Origin: Curtobacterium pusillum | Lineage (GTDB): Bacteria; Actinomycetota; Actinomycetes; Actinomycetales; Microbacteriaceae | Assembly: GCA_002025645.1 (NCBI GenBank) | Contig: CP018783.1 | Location: 2,604,001-2,668,000 of the forward strand | Reading direction: 5' to 3' | Length of the DNA stretch: 64,000 bases | Part shown: positions 33,436-41,926 of the stretch, piece by piece | Numbering within the stretch: position 1 is the first letter of the stretch | How the letters are laid out: each line of letters opens with the position of its first letter | Translations under genes and position numbers: made by a program | The notes under the pieces: model-generated | Seen by the model: the letters and a program-made list of their open reading frames with translations, nothing else | Database searches by the model: none | Told to the model about the DNA's origin: nothing

Positions 33436-34686
33436 TCAGCCCCGGCCTCGGCTGCTGTTCCGGCCTCGGGCCAGCACGAGGGCGACCACCGCGACCAGGG
33501 CGGACGCGAGCATCACGATCGCGAGCGGCGCCGCCGTGCCCTCGCCGCCGATGCTCACGAGCGGCGACACCAGCGCGGCCAGGCCGAACTGCAGCGCACC
33601 GAGGACGGCCGAGGCGCTGCCGGCCGCAGACGGCACCGCGCCGAGCGCCAGCGCCGTCGCGTTCCCGAGCACGAGCCCGAGCGACCCCACCGCGGTGAAC
33701 AGCGGGACGGCCAGCCAGAAGACCGGCGCACCGGTGACGACGAGCACCGCGAACGCGACCGTGGACGCGAGCACGAGGGCGATCCCGACGGTGAGCACGC
33801 CGGTGACGGACCGGGTCGCGGTGAGCTTCGCGGAGAGGATGCTGATCCCCATCAACGCGAGCGCGTTCAGGCCGAACGCCAGCCCGTACCCGACCGTGCC
33901 GAGCCCGAGCATGTCCTGGTACAGGAACGGCGAGGCCGAGATGTACGCCATCATCACCGCGAACGCGAAGCCGAACACCGCGGTGTAGCCGAGGAACGTC
34001 CGGGACCGCAGGGCACGGAGCGGGGAGCCCGAACCCTGCCGCTCGGCACGCAGGGCGTCGCGGCGCGAGCGGAGGTGGGTCTCGCGCACCACCGCGAGCA
34101 CCGCCACGAGCATGAGGACCGACAGCCCGAGCACGATCGTGAGCAGCCCGCGCCAGCCGATCGGCCCGGTGAGGAGGCCACCGAGGAGCGGGGCGACCAC
34201 CGGGGCGACACCGCCGACGATCATCATGAGCGAGAACGCGCGGGCCGCGGGCTTCCCCGTCGCGAGGTCGGAGATCACCGCACGGCCGATCACCATCCCG
34301 GCCGCTCCACCGAGGCCCTGCAGGAGGCGGGCGACGACGAGCACGCCGACGTTCGGCGCGAGCACGGCCGCGGCACTCGCGAGCACGCAGAGTGCCGCCC
34401 CGGCGAGGAGCGGCGGGACCCGGCCGAACCGGTCGGAGAGCGGCCCGAAGACGAGCTGCCCCGCGGTGACGCCGACCAGGAACGCGGTGAGGGTGAGCTG
34501 CACGGTCGTGGCGGAGGCCTGCAGCTCCCCGGTCATCTGCGGGAACGCCGGGAGGTAGAGGTCCGTCGCGAACGGCGCGACGGCGCTGAGCAGACCGAGC
34601 ACGAGCAGGAGCCCGGTCGTGATGCCCTGCTGGCGGGTCGTGGGCGGCGCGGCGTGCGCGCGGATGGAGCCGGTGTCGGTCGTCAT
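33436..34686 (-). CDS. Bcr/CflA-type MFS drug exporter
   Basis: A 416-residue twelve-helix major facilitator. SAVAPFATDLYLPAFPQM in helix 1 is diagnostic for the Bcr/CflA multidrug subfamily. The motif GPLSDRFGRVPPLL follows helix 2, and LQGLGGAAGMVIGRAVISD is in helix 4. ATG 34686 is preferred; an upstream in-frame ATG reads through the operator. It is divergent from a MarR gene and a perfect dyad lies between them, so MarR repression is likely. Confidence 0.9.
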   Translation of the reverse strand: MTTDTGSIRAHAAPPTTRQQGITTGLLLVLGLLSAVAPFATDLYLPAFPQMTGELQASATTVQLTLTAFLVGVTAGQLVFGPLSDRFGRVPPLLAGAALCVLASAAAVLAPNVGVLVVARLLQGLGGAAGMVIGRAVISDLATGKPAARAFSLMMIVGGVAPVVAPLLGGLLTGPIGWRGLLTIVLGLSVLMLVAVLAVVRETHLRSRRDALRAERQGSGSPLRALRSRTFLGYTAVFGFAFAVMMAYISASPFLYQDMLGLGTVGYGLAFGLNALALMGISILSAKLTATRSVTGVLTVGIALVLASTVAFAVLVVTGAPVFWLAVPLFTAVGSLGLVLGNATALALGAVPSAAGSASAVLGALQFGLAALVSPLVSIGGEGTAAPLAIVMLASALVAVVALVLARGRNSSRGRG

Positions 34687-34688
34687 GA

Positions 34689-34702
34689 TTATGAAATCAT
34701 AA
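34689..34702. promoter_or_regulatory. Candidate MarR operator TTATGA-AA-TCATAA
   Basis: A perfect 6+6 inverted repeat with a 2-base centre, three bases from the exporter ATG and 30 bases before the marR ATG. It is AT-rich in a GC-rich background, and its size and symmetry fit MarR dimers. Confidence 0.65.
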
Positions 34703-34731
34703 CTCATTGCCCGCGCCGGTACAGTGACCGC

Positions 34732-35178
34732 ATGGAACCCGCGGTGTCCGACGACCTCCTCGCCGAGCTCGCCGACGTCGTGCTCCGGATCTCGCGCGAG
34801 GTCGATCCGCACGGTGCGCGGTCGCTCGACATCGTGCCGCTCACCGGCACCGAGGCACTCGTGATGCGCTGGATCGACCGGAACCCGGGATCGACGCCGA
34901 GTGCGGTGGCGGATGCGGTGGCACTCAAACGCAGCAACCTCAGTGTCGCGCTCGGGTCCCTCGTGGCGAAGGGGATGGTCGAGCGCCGACCCGACCCGGA
35001 GGACGCCCGGACGGTGCGGCTGTTCTCGACCGAGCTCGCCGGGCAGAGCATCGAGCGGCTGCACGCGCACTGGGCCACCGCACTCCGCGCGGCGCTCGCC
35101 GGGGACGAGCGGGACGTCGCCGCGACGTTCGCGCTGCTGACGCGGGTCGACGAGGGATTGCGGGACGCGACCCGCTGA
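34732..35178 (+). CDS. MarR-family regulator
   Basis: A 148-residue winged-helix regulator: TPSAVADAVALKRSNLSVALGSLVAKG forms the recognition region (about residues 60-85) and RRPDPEDARTVRLF is the wing. MarR proteins bind as dimers and release on binding phenolic compounds or drugs. ATG 34732 is chosen because upstream codons of this frame are antisense to the exporter gene. It is divergent from the Bcr/CflA exporter, its likely target, and convergent with soxR. Confidence 0.9.
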   Translation: MEPAVSDDLLAELADVVLRISREVDPHGARSLDIVPLTGTEALVMRWIDRNPGSTPSAVADAVALKRSNLSVALGSLVAKGMVERRPDPEDARTVRLFSTELAGQSIERLHAHWATALRAALAGDERDVAATFALLTRVDEGLRDATR

Positions 35179-35184
35179 TGGACG

Positions 35185-35216
35185 GGAGGCGCGTGGCGGC
35201 GCCGCCACGCGCCTCC
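35185..35216. repeat. CTGGAGGC palindrome, copy 5 (32-bp perfect)
   Basis: GGAGGCGCGTGGCGGC at 35185-35200 joins directly to its reverse complement at 35201-35216 with no loop. It sits between convergent marR and soxR, seven bases before the soxR stop, and the sequence continues as CAGGCCGTC, typical of the family. Confidence 0.82.
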
Positions 35217-35222
35217 AGGCCG

Positions 35223-35711
35223 TCAGTCGGTCGCGTCCGGCGCCTCGTCCTCGATCGGCAGCAACCGTCGGGCCCCGCGCCCCTCGGCGCCCAACTGGTC
35301 TCCCGGGTTCATGACCAGGCACGCGTTCAGTGAGATGCACCCGCAGCCGATGCACTGCGTCATCTCCTGCTGCAGGCGCTCGAGCTCGAGCTGCCGGGCG
35401 CGCAACCGGGCGCGCCACCGCTCGTTCAGCCGGTTCCAGTCACGGAGGGACGGCATGCGGTCGGAGGGGAGCGTCGCGAACTGCTCGGCGACCTCGCTCA
35501 GCGGGATGCCGAGGCGTTTGGCGACCTGGATGATCGCGATGCGCCGCTCGACGTGCCGCGGGTAGAGCCGTGTGCCGCCGGCCGTGCGCTCGGGGTGGAT
35601 GAGGCCCTTGCGTTCGTAGAAGTGCAGCGCCGATGCGGCGACCCCGGTCCGTTCGACGACCTCGCCGATCGTGAGCAGGTCCGTCGGCTTCGGCTGCGGG
35701 ATCTCCACCAT
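35223..35711 (-). CDS. soxR: Redox-sensitive activator SoxR
   Basis: A 162-residue MerR-family regulator. The helix-turn-helix is LTIGEVVERTGVAASALHFY (about 11-32), then a dimerisation helix. The [2Fe-2S] cluster ligands are CIGCGCISLNAC around 118-129, the SoxR signature spacing. It senses redox-cycling compounds. No soxS lies nearby, as usual outside enterobacteria, so it should act directly on oxidoreductase or exporter promoters. ATG 35711 is chosen; the frame continues upstream without family likeness. Confidence 0.92.
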   Translation of the reverse strand: MVEIPQPKPTDLLTIGEVVERTGVAASALHFYERKGLIHPERTAGGTRLYPRHVERRIAIIQVAKRLGIPLSEVAEQFATLPSDRMPSLRDWNRLNERWRARLRARQLELERLQQEMTQCIGCGCISLNACLVMNPGDQLGAEGRGARRLLPIEDEAPDATD

Positions 35712-35757
35712 GGTCGAGATCCTAGGCGCGCGGACCGCGGCGACGTGGCTCGTCGCC

Positions 35758-36228
35758 TCAGGCCACCGCTCGTCGGATGAGGTCGGCGACCGTCGCCTCG
35801 TCGGACCCGGTGAACTCGGGCGTGATCGCCCACGACGTCGGCCAGAACGATCCGTCGTCGAGCTGCGCGGGGTCCTGGAACCCGAGGGTGGCGTAGCGGG
35901 CCCTGAACTTGGCGGCATCCTGGAAGAAGAACACCACCTTGCCGTCCTTCGCGTAGGCGGGCATCCCGTACCAGAGCCGCGGCGCGAGGTCGGGGGCGGT
36001 CTCGAGGGCGATCCGGTGGATGCGTTCCGCCAGCCCGCGGTCCGGCTCGGGCATCTCGGCGATCTTGTCGACGACCGCTGCCGCGTCGGCCGCTGCCTTC
36101 TCGGCCTTCGTGCCCTTCGTGCTGCGGGCGCGCTTCACCTCGGCGGCGTGCTCCTGCATGGCGGCGCGCTCCTCGTCGGTGAACGCGGTACCGGTCTTCG
36201 TGGTGCGGGTGTCCTTCGTGGTGGCCAT
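35758..36228 (-). CDS. DUF1801 (YdhG-like) protein
   Basis: A 156-residue protein with a charged, Lys/Ala-rich N-terminal half (about 1-60, probably coiled) and a DUF1801 fold in the C-terminal half, marked by APRLWYGMPAYAKDGKVVFF and FQDPAQLDDGSFWPTSW. The family includes the Bacillus YdhG/Fra iron chaperone, but most members have no tested role. ATG 36228 follows GGGAGGACC on the coding strand. No partner gene is obvious. Confidence 0.82.
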   Translation of the reverse strand: MATTKDTRTTKTGTAFTDEERAAMQEHAAEVKRARSTKGTKAEKAAADAAAVVDKIAEMPEPDRGLAERIHRIALETAPDLAPRLWYGMPAYAKDGKVVFFFQDAAKFRARYATLGFQDPAQLDDGSFWPTSWAITPEFTGSDEATVADLIRRAVA

Positions 36229-36379
36229 GGTCTCGGTCCTCCCGGTCGGTGTGGGTCCATCGTGCCGCGGCGGGACCGGACGCGCTTCTCCGTTCCTGAC
36301 CGAGGTGCTGCACGCGGAGGACGCCGCCCACCGCGCGAGACACCGCGGCAGGAACGAGACACCGGCGCACGCCGCAGCG

Positions 36380-37408
36380 TCAGCGGGCGAGGACGCGTCC
36401 GCGCAACCGCTCCCGGGTGAGCCCCGGCAGCACGACGCCCGTGTCGCCCTCGAGCACGTGGGTCCCCGGCGGCACGATCGCGTCGATCGCGTCGAGCACG
36501 CCGTCGTCGAGCGCGACCTCCGATGCCTGCGCGTAGGCGTCCACGTGCGAGACCGTGCGTGGACCGATGACCACCGAGGACACGTCCGGGTGCGTCAACG
36601 TGAACCCGACCGCGAGCTCGAGGAGCGTGAGCCCGGCCTCGTCCGCGAGCCGCCCCAGTCGGTCGGCGACCTCGAGCTTCCGGCGGTTCGCCGGGGCACC
36701 GATGTCGTAGGCGTGCGGCTCCTCGACCACCCGGGGTGACCGGGGTTGCACGGTGCCGTTCCGGTACGCGCCGGCGAGCCAGCCGCCGGCGAGCGGTGCT
36801 GCCGCGAGCACGCCGAGTCCGAAGCGGCGAGCGACCGGGAACGTCGTGCGCTCCGCCGTCCGCGTGAGGATCGAGTACGGGGCGTGCGTCGCGGTGACGC
36901 TCTTGGAGCCGGACCGGAGCCACTGCGCCTCGACGAGTTCCTCGGCCGGGAAGCCCGGGATCCCGAACGCACGGATCTTGCCCTGCGACACCAGGTCCGC
37001 CAGGGCGTCGAGCGTCTCGTCGAGCGACGTCGCCGGGTCGGGGTGGGCCGGTTGGTACAGGTCGATGACGTCCGTACCGAGCCGGCTCAGACTCCGCTCG
37101 ACCGCGCGGAACATCCATCGTCGACCGTTGCCGTGGTGCGACGGGTCACGGTCGACCGGGTCGCCGAACCGGACCGACAGGAAGACGTCGTCCCGCCGGT
37201 CGCCGAGTGCCGCCCCGACGATGCTCTCCGCGAGCCCGGCACCGTCCGCGTCGGACACGTCCACCGAGGTGACGCCACGGGCGAGCGTCTCGTGGACGAG
37301 CCGGACGGCGTCGTCGGGCTCCCGTTCCGCGACGGCGACGAGTGCCCTGCTCCCGAGGGTCAGCGCGCTCACGGGAGCGCCCGTCCGCCCCATGCGTCGC
37401 TGTTCCAT
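36380..37408 (-). CDS. Aldo/keto reductase (YajO/Tas-like)
   Basis: A 342-residue aldo/keto reductase of the large AKR11/AKR12-like group. It has MGRTGAPVSALTLGSR at the start, SVDVSDADGAG near the cofactor site, LYQPAHPDPATS, and SVVIGPRTVSHV for NADPH contact. The expected catalytic Tyr of the DTAxxYG motif is not present (SDADGAG), so activity may be altered or lost. ATG 37408 gives the normal N-terminus. It is divergent from an MFS gene 187 bases away. Confidence 0.84.
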   Translation of the reverse strand: MEQRRMGRTGAPVSALTLGSRALVAVAEREPDDAVRLVHETLARGVTSVDVSDADGAGLAESIVGAALGDRRDDVFLSVRFGDPVDRDPSHHGNGRRWMFRAVERSLSRLGTDVIDLYQPAHPDPATSLDETLDALADLVSQGKIRAFGIPGFPAEELVEAQWLRSGSKSVTATHAPYSILTRTAERTTFPVARRFGLGVLAAAPLAGGWLAGAYRNGTVQPRSPRVVEEPHAYDIGAPANRRKLEVADRLGRLADEAGLTLLELAVGFTLTHPDVSSVVIGPRTVSHVDAYAQASEVALDDGVLDAIDAIVPPGTHVLEGDTGVVLPGLTRERLRGRVLAR

Positions 37409-37595
37409 GCGCGCCACGATATGAGGACCCTTCGCCCCGTGGGCCCCGGGTGACGAACCGTTACCGCTGGTACCCTGAACGGGCTCCACCAACACGCAGT
37501 GTGTATCTACCGGCCGTCGGCGCTCCCGGCGGACAACGGCGGCACCCGATGGGTCCGCCCCCGCAGCACCGGGTCGGGCCGAGAAGGCACACCCC
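37409..37595. promoter_or_regulatory. Divergent gap and long MFS leader
   Basis: The gap holds a possible -10 TACCCT near 37471, which would give the MFS transcript a leader of about 110 bases. The leader can form GC-rich stems such as GCCGT...ACGGC but has no recognised riboswitch. The ribosome site GAGAAGG precedes ATG 37596. Confidence 0.3.
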
Positions 37596-38837
37596 ATGCT
37601 CCACACCACTCCTGCTCCGCCTGCTTCGACGGCGGACGACCGATCGCTCATCGCCCACGCCGGGCGGTGGTACTTCCCGGTCGCGTTCATCGCACGGCTC
37701 CCGTTCGCCATGATGGTCGTCGGCGTCCTGACGCTCGTCGTCTCCGCCCGCGACTCCGTGGCCCTCGGCGGCATCAACTCGGCCTCCGTCGGCATCGGCG
37801 CGGCGGTGTTCGGCCCGATGGTCGGCGCCGCGGCCGACCGGTTCGGCCAGCGCACCGTGCTCGTCCCCGTCGGCCTGGTGAACGCCGTGCTGCTCGGGGT
37901 GTTCCCCTTCGTCGTGACCGGGACCGCGCCCGACCTCGCCGTGCTCGCGATGGCGTTCTGCATCGGCGCCTCCGCACCGCAGGTCGCCCCCATGTCCCGC
38001 ACGCGGCTCGTCGCGATCATCGGGCAGCGGATGGCCCCCGCGCGCCGTGGCAAGGTCCTCAGCGGCACGATGGCGTACGAGTCCGCCGCCGACGAGACCG
38101 TCTTCATCATCGGCCCGTTCCTGGTCGGAGTCCTGGCGAGTGCCATCGCCCCGTGGGTCGCCGTCGCCGGGGCATCGGCGCTGACGTTCGTGTTCGTCAC
38201 CGCGTTCGCCCTGCACCCGACCGGCAAACTCGTGCTCGGTCGTCACGAGGAACTCGTGCAGGCCCCTGCCCGCGAACTCCTCCGCCCCCGGCTCGTCGTC
38301 GTGGTGATCGGGATCCTCGGCGTCGGCATGTTCTTCGGGTCGACGCTGACCTCGTTGACGGCGTTCATGGAGACCCACGGCGAGCCCTCGCAGGCGGGAC
38401 TCCTGTACGGCTTGATGGGCATCGGGTCCGCGGGGCTCGCCCTCGGATCGGCTGCCTTCCCGACCCGGTTCGCCCTCGGCTGGCGGTGGCTCGTGTTCGG
38501 CGTCGTCCTGCTCGGCGGGGCGATCGCGTTCTCGCAGGCCGGGTCCGTGCTCGCCGTCGGCATCGTCCTCGCAGTGCTGGGCGTCGGCATCGGCCCGACC
38601 CTGGTCGCGCAGTACAGCCTCGGGTCGGACCGCTCGCCCGTCGGCCGTTCCGCCACGACCATGACGATCCTCGGGTCCGCCGTGATCGTCGGGCAGTCGC
38701 TCACGTCGGCGGTCGCCGGCGACGTCGCGGAGCAGCACGGCGCCGCGGCAGCGATGCTGCTGCCCGCCGCGTCCGCGGCGATCGTGGTGCTCGCATCGGT
38801 GGTCAACCTACTGCTGCCGCGCCGCGTCGCGGAGTGA
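37596..38837 (+). CDS. MFS transporter
   Basis: A 413-residue major facilitator with about twelve helices, VGAAADRFGQRTVLV as loop 2-3 motif, and the block GKVLSGTMAYESAADETVFIIGPFLVG that marks a group of uncharacterised actinobacterial exporters. It has a hydrophilic tail at the N-terminus (about 1-28). ATG 37596 follows GAGAAGG. It stands alone and is convergent with the Mrp operon, with a palindrome between. Substrate unknown. Confidence 0.87.
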   Translation: MLHTTPAPPASTADDRSLIAHAGRWYFPVAFIARLPFAMMVVGVLTLVVSARDSVALGGINSASVGIGAAVFGPMVGAAADRFGQRTVLVPVGLVNAVLLGVFPFVVTGTAPDLAVLAMAFCIGASAPQVAPMSRTRLVAIIGQRMAPARRGKVLSGTMAYESAADETVFIIGPFLVGVLASAIAPWVAVAGASALTFVFVTAFALHPTGKLVLGRHEELVQAPARELLRPRLVVVVIGILGVGMFFGSTLTSLTAFMETHGEPSQAGLLYGLMGIGSAGLALGSAAFPTRFALGWRWLVFGVVLLGGAIAFSQAGSVLAVGIVLAVLGVGIGPTLVAQYSLGSDRSPVGRSATTMTILGSAVIVGQSLTSAVAGDVAEQHGAAAAMLLPAASAAIVVLASVVNLLLPRRVAE

Positions 38838-38841
38838 CCAG

Positions 38842-38893
38842 CTGACGGCCTGGAGGCACGGTGTCAGCTGGCACCGTGCCTCCAGGCCGTCAG
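38842..38893. repeat. CTGGAGGC palindrome, copy 6 (22-bp stem)
   Basis: Left arm 38842-38863 and right arm 38872-38893 are perfect complements with an 8-base loop TCAGCTGG. The left arm begins CTGACGGCCTGGAGGCACGG. It is the most complete copy and lies between the convergent MFS gene and mrpG. The same flank GACCAGCTGACG precedes copy 9. Confidence 0.85.
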
Positions 38894-38956
38894 GTGCGCG
38901 CGTCGACGACAAGTGCGCGTGGTGCACCGTGCGCACCTGTCGTCCGGGCGCGCGGT

Positions 38957-39313
38957 CTACGACTCCGTGTCGTCGACGAGCAGGTCCTCGTGGCGGTAGT
39001 CGTTCGACCGCAGGCCCGCCCGGGCGATCATGTGCGTGGACACCGGCACGAGGAACAGCTGGAACACCATGATCGGCAGGATGACCCACAGCGCCGTCCA
39101 CGTCCACACGGCGACGACGATCGCGGCCAGCGCGAACGCCAGCCCGAGGACCTGCGGCTTCGCCATGGCGTGCAGCCGGACGAGCGGGTCGGGGAAGCGC
39201 ACGATCCCCACACCCGCGCCGAGGGACAGCAGCGCTCCGACGAGCAGCAGTCCCATCGCGATCCATGCGCGGACCCCCGCACCGTCGATGAAGCCCTGGA
39301 TGACGTCGATCAC
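38957..39313 (-). CDS. mrpG: Mrp Na+/H+ antiporter subunit G
   Basis: A 118-residue subunit with three membrane helices. GVGIVRFPDPLVRLHAMAKPQ in the middle is the MrpG/PhaG signature. It is part of the membrane Mrp complex that exchanges cytoplasmic Na+ (or K+) for external protons in pH and salt tolerance. The GTG start at 39313 overlaps the mrpF stop by four bases. It is the last gene of the operon. Confidence 0.92.
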   Translation of the reverse strand: MIDVIQGFIDGAGVRAWIAMGLLLVGALLSLGAGVGIVRFPDPLVRLHAMAKPQVLGLAFALAAIVVAVWTWTALWVILPIMVFQLFLVPVSTHMIARAGLRSNDYRHEDLLVDDTES

Positions 39314-39651
39314 GAGCGGTCCCCTTCCGTGGCCTGCTCCGGCGTGGTGACGGTCAGTCCCTCGTCGGACGGATCGGACGACGGCGTGACGGCCCGCGCG
39401 ACGGCGATCGTGGCGAACACACTCGTCGCGGCGATGACCACCAGGACGGGCACCCCAGTGAGGTCCCGCCGCACGACCATCGCGGCACCGATCACGATGA
39501 GAGCGGTCGTCAACACCATGTCCGACCCGATCATGCGGTCGAGGATGGTCGGGCCCCGCACGATCCGGGAGACCGCGAGTGCGAGGGTGGCGCCGAGGAG
39601 CGCGAGGACGAGGGCGATCCCGATGCCCATGACGACGACGGCGGCGCTCAT
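39310..39651 (-). CDS. mrpF: Mrp Na+/H+ antiporter subunit F
   Basis: A 113-residue three-helix subunit. The motif RGPTILDRMIGSDMVLTTALI is diagnostic for MrpF/PhaF. A hydrophilic tail of about 30 residues (PSSDPSDEGLTVTTPEQ) extends beyond the usual C-terminus. ATG 39651 overlaps the mrpE stop by four bases (ATGA), fitting coupled translation of equal subunits. Confidence 0.92.
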   Translation of the reverse strand: MSAAVVVMGIGIALVLALLGATLALAVSRIVRGPTILDRMIGSDMVLTTALIVIGAAMVVRRDLTGVPVLVVIAATSVFATIAVARAVTPSSDPSDEGLTVTTPEQATEGDRS

Positions 39652-40229
39652 CGGGTGACCTCCGGCAGTGGCTCGGACAGTTCGGACAGGTCCTGCTTCG
39701 ACCCGAGGGCGCGGATGACCATCGCCTCGATCGCGAGGGCCTCGCGCCGTGCGGCGTCCACCTGCTCGACGCGTTCGGTGTCGAGCACGTGCAGCAGCAG
39801 TCGGCGACGGCGCAGGTCGACGTCGGCCACGTAGGACCCCGGCACGAGCGAGATCGCGAGCGTCGCCAGCGTGAAGGTCATCTCGGACGTGGTGTGCAGC
39901 TGCAGCAGGGTGATCGAGCTGCGCCGGACCCCTCGCGGCCGGAGCGCCACCCAGGCGACCCGGAACGACGCCAGGACGACGAGGCCCGACCACACCACGA
40001 GGAACCACGCGAAGTGCACGAGCGAGAACCGGGGCGACAGGGGCACCGGCGGGAGCGGGAGCGCCTGCGTCACGAGCAACGCCACGACGATGCCGCAGAG
40101 CAGGGTCAGCGGAGTCCACGAGCCCCAGAGCAACGCCCACAGGACGGTGAGCCCGGCGACGAGCGGGACGTCGTAGCGCCAGGCGACGGCGATCCGGCGG
40201 GCGTTGGTGATCCGGCGCGTGTCGCTCAT
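39648..40229 (-). CDS. mrpE: Mrp Na+/H+ antiporter subunit E
   Basis: A 193-residue subunit with two to three N-terminal helices and a soluble C-terminal domain. Family features are WSGLVVLASFRVAWVALRP and the segment LATLAISLVPGSYVADVD. MrpE stabilises the complex. ATG 40229 overlaps the mrpD stop by four bases. Confidence 0.9.
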   Translation of the reverse strand: MSDTRRITNARRIAVAWRYDVPLVAGLTVLWALLWGSWTPLTLLCGIVVALLVTQALPLPPVPLSPRFSLVHFAWFLVVWSGLVVLASFRVAWVALRPRGVRRSSITLLQLHTTSEMTFTLATLAISLVPGSYVADVDLRRRRLLLHVLDTERVEQVDAARREALAIEAMVIRALGSKQDLSELSEPLPEVTR

Positions 40230-41926
40230 CGCCCACCTCCGAGGACCGCTTGCACGTACTGGTCGGGGGACTCGAGTGACTCGGCCGCGCGCGTCGCGTA
40301 CCCGTACAGCGGGCCGGCGACGACCGTCAGGGCGACCGACCCGAGGACCGCGACCGTGGTCACGCCGACGAGCATGCGCGGCAGCTTCACGCGGGTTGGT
40401 GCCTCACCGACGCCGTCCTGCGTGGCCGTCGGTGCGGTCTCCGGACTGGAGGCGCGACTCGCGTGCGCCGCGTCGGTGACGGTCACCGTGCCTCCCGGGT
40501 GGAAGGCCTTGCCCGTGTCCTCGGACACGGTCAGCGGGGCGGGTTCCGGGGACCGCAGGTGCGCGTGCGGCTCGGCCACGCTCGCGTGCGGTGCCGCGGC
40601 CTCGGCCGCCGGGCGCGGCCGCCAGAAGGCGGCGTCCCAGACGCGCATGAGCGCGTACAGGGTGAGGAGGCTCGTCACGACGCCGGCGGCGATGGTCGCG
40701 TACGCCAAGGGCGAGCCGTCGATCGCCGCGGCGCGGAACAGCCCGAGCTTCCCGATGAACCCGGAGAACGGCGGGATGCCACCCAGGTTGAACGCCGGCA
40801 CGAGGTACAGCGCCGCCAGGAGCGGGGACGCCTTGAGCAGCCCGCCGAGCGACCGGGTCGAGGTGGTGCCGCCGACCCGTTCCATCAACCCCGAGACCAG
40901 GAAGAGCGTGGTCTGCACGACGATGTGGTGCACGGTGTAGAACACCGCCGCGGCCGTGCCCACGACCGAGCCGAGGCCGATGCCCATCACCATGAACCCG
41001 ATGTGGCTGATGAGCGTGAAGGACAGCAGCCGTTTCACGTCGGTCTGCGACACCGCACCGAGCACGCCGACCACCATCGTCAGGATCGCCACGATGAGCA
41101 GCACGGTGTTGAGCTGTGGCCTCGGGAAGATGATCGTCTCGAGTCGGATGATCGCGTAGATGCCGACCTTCGTCAGCAGGCCCGCGAAGACCGCCGTCAC
41201 CGGGGCCGGAGCCGTCGGGTACGAGTCGGGCAGCCAGAACGCCAGCGGGAACACGGCCGCCTTGATGCCGAAGCCGATGAGCAGCATCGTGTGGAGCAGC
41301 AGCTGCACGTGCTCCGGCAGTCCGGCCATCCGCTCGCTGATCTGCGCGATGTTCACGGTGCCGGTCGCGCCGTAGACGAGGCCGATCGCCGCGAGGAAGA
41401 TCGCCGACGCGATGAGGCTCGTCACGATGTACGTCGTCCCGGCCCGGACGCGTTGCTCGCTGCCACCGAGGGTGATGAGCACGTAGCTCGCCACCAGGAG
41501 CATCTCGAACGCCACGTACAGGTTGAACAGGTCACCGGCGATGAACGAGTCGAGCACGCCAGCAGCCAGCACGAGGTACGTCGGGTAGAAGATCGTCACC
41601 GGTGCCTCGCCGTCGTCCGCGGCGAGCCCCTGCCCGATCGAGAACAGCAGGACGATGAGCAGCACGCTCGCGCTCACAGTGAGGAGCAGCGCGCTCAGTC
41701 GGTCGACCACGAGCGAGATGCCGTAGGGGGCCTCCCACCCGCCGACCTGCACGACGATCGTGCCGTGCTGGTCGACGAGCACCATGAGCGTCGCCGCGAC
41801 CGCCAGCGCGACCACGAGCACCACGACGGTGATCGCCCGCTGGAGCTTCTGGTGGTTGAGGAGTCCGAGCGCGACCGCGGCACCGAGCAGCGGGACGAGG
41901 ACGAGGAGCGGGACGAGCCAGGTCAT
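40226..41926 (-). CDS. mrpD: Mrp Na+/H+ antiporter subunit D, with inserted loop
   Basis: A 566-residue subunit homologous to complex I NuoM/NuoN antiporter-like proteins, fourteen or so helices. Conserved features include the helix 5 Glu segment NLYVAFEMLLVASYVL, and LLIGFGIKAAVFPLAFWLPD with the key Lys. Between the last two helices lies a hydrophilic stretch of about 70 residues (roughly 440-510), rich in Ala, Pro and His, that family members usually lack. Part of it, about residues 477-493, is encoded by a CTGGAGGC-type palindrome. Start ATG 41926 overlaps the mrpC stop. Confidence 0.92.
   Translation of the reverse strand: MTWLVPLLVLVPLLGAAVALGLLNHQKLQRAITVVVLVVALAVAATLMVLVDQHGTIVVQVGGWEAPYGISLVVDRLSALLLTVSASVLLIVLLFSIGQGLAADDGEAPVTIFYPTYLVLAAGVLDSFIAGDLFNLYVAFEMLLVASYVLITLGGSEQRVRAGTTYIVTSLIASAIFLAAIGLVYGATGTVNIAQISERMAGLPEHVQLLLHTMLLIGFGIKAAVFPLAFWLPDSYPTAPAPVTAVFAGLLTKVGIYAIIRLETIIFPRPQLNTVLLIVAILTMVVGVLGAVSQTDVKRLLSFTLISHIGFMVMGIGLGSVVGTAAAVFYTVHHIVVQTTLFLVSGLMERVGGTTSTRSLGGLLKASPLLAALYLVPAFNLGGIPPFSGFIGKLGLFRAAAIDGSPLAYATIAAGVVTSLLTLYALMRVWDAAFWRPRPAAEAAAPHASVAEPHAHLRSPEPAPLTVSEDTGKAFHPGGTVTVTDAAHASRASSPETAPTATQDGVGEAPTRVKLPRMLVGVTTVAVLGSVALTVVAGPLYGYATRAAESLESPDQYVQAVLGGGR
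40446..40497. repeat. CTGGAGGC palindrome, copy 7, inside mrpD
   Basis: CTGGAGGCGCG (from 40446; GGAGGCGCG at 40448-40456) pairs with CGTGCCTCC at 40487-40495 with one wobble, and an inner dyad GGTGAC-G-GTCACC lies at 40475-40487. It has the arms of the family but sits inside an open reading frame, read through as HPGGTVTVTDAAHASRASSP. Confidence 0.68.

Noticed and set aside
37499..37594. Leader peptide controlling the MFS gene by attenuation
   Set aside because: The possible small frame starting at 37499 has no stop before the MFS gene and overlaps it out of frame, unlike known leader peptides.
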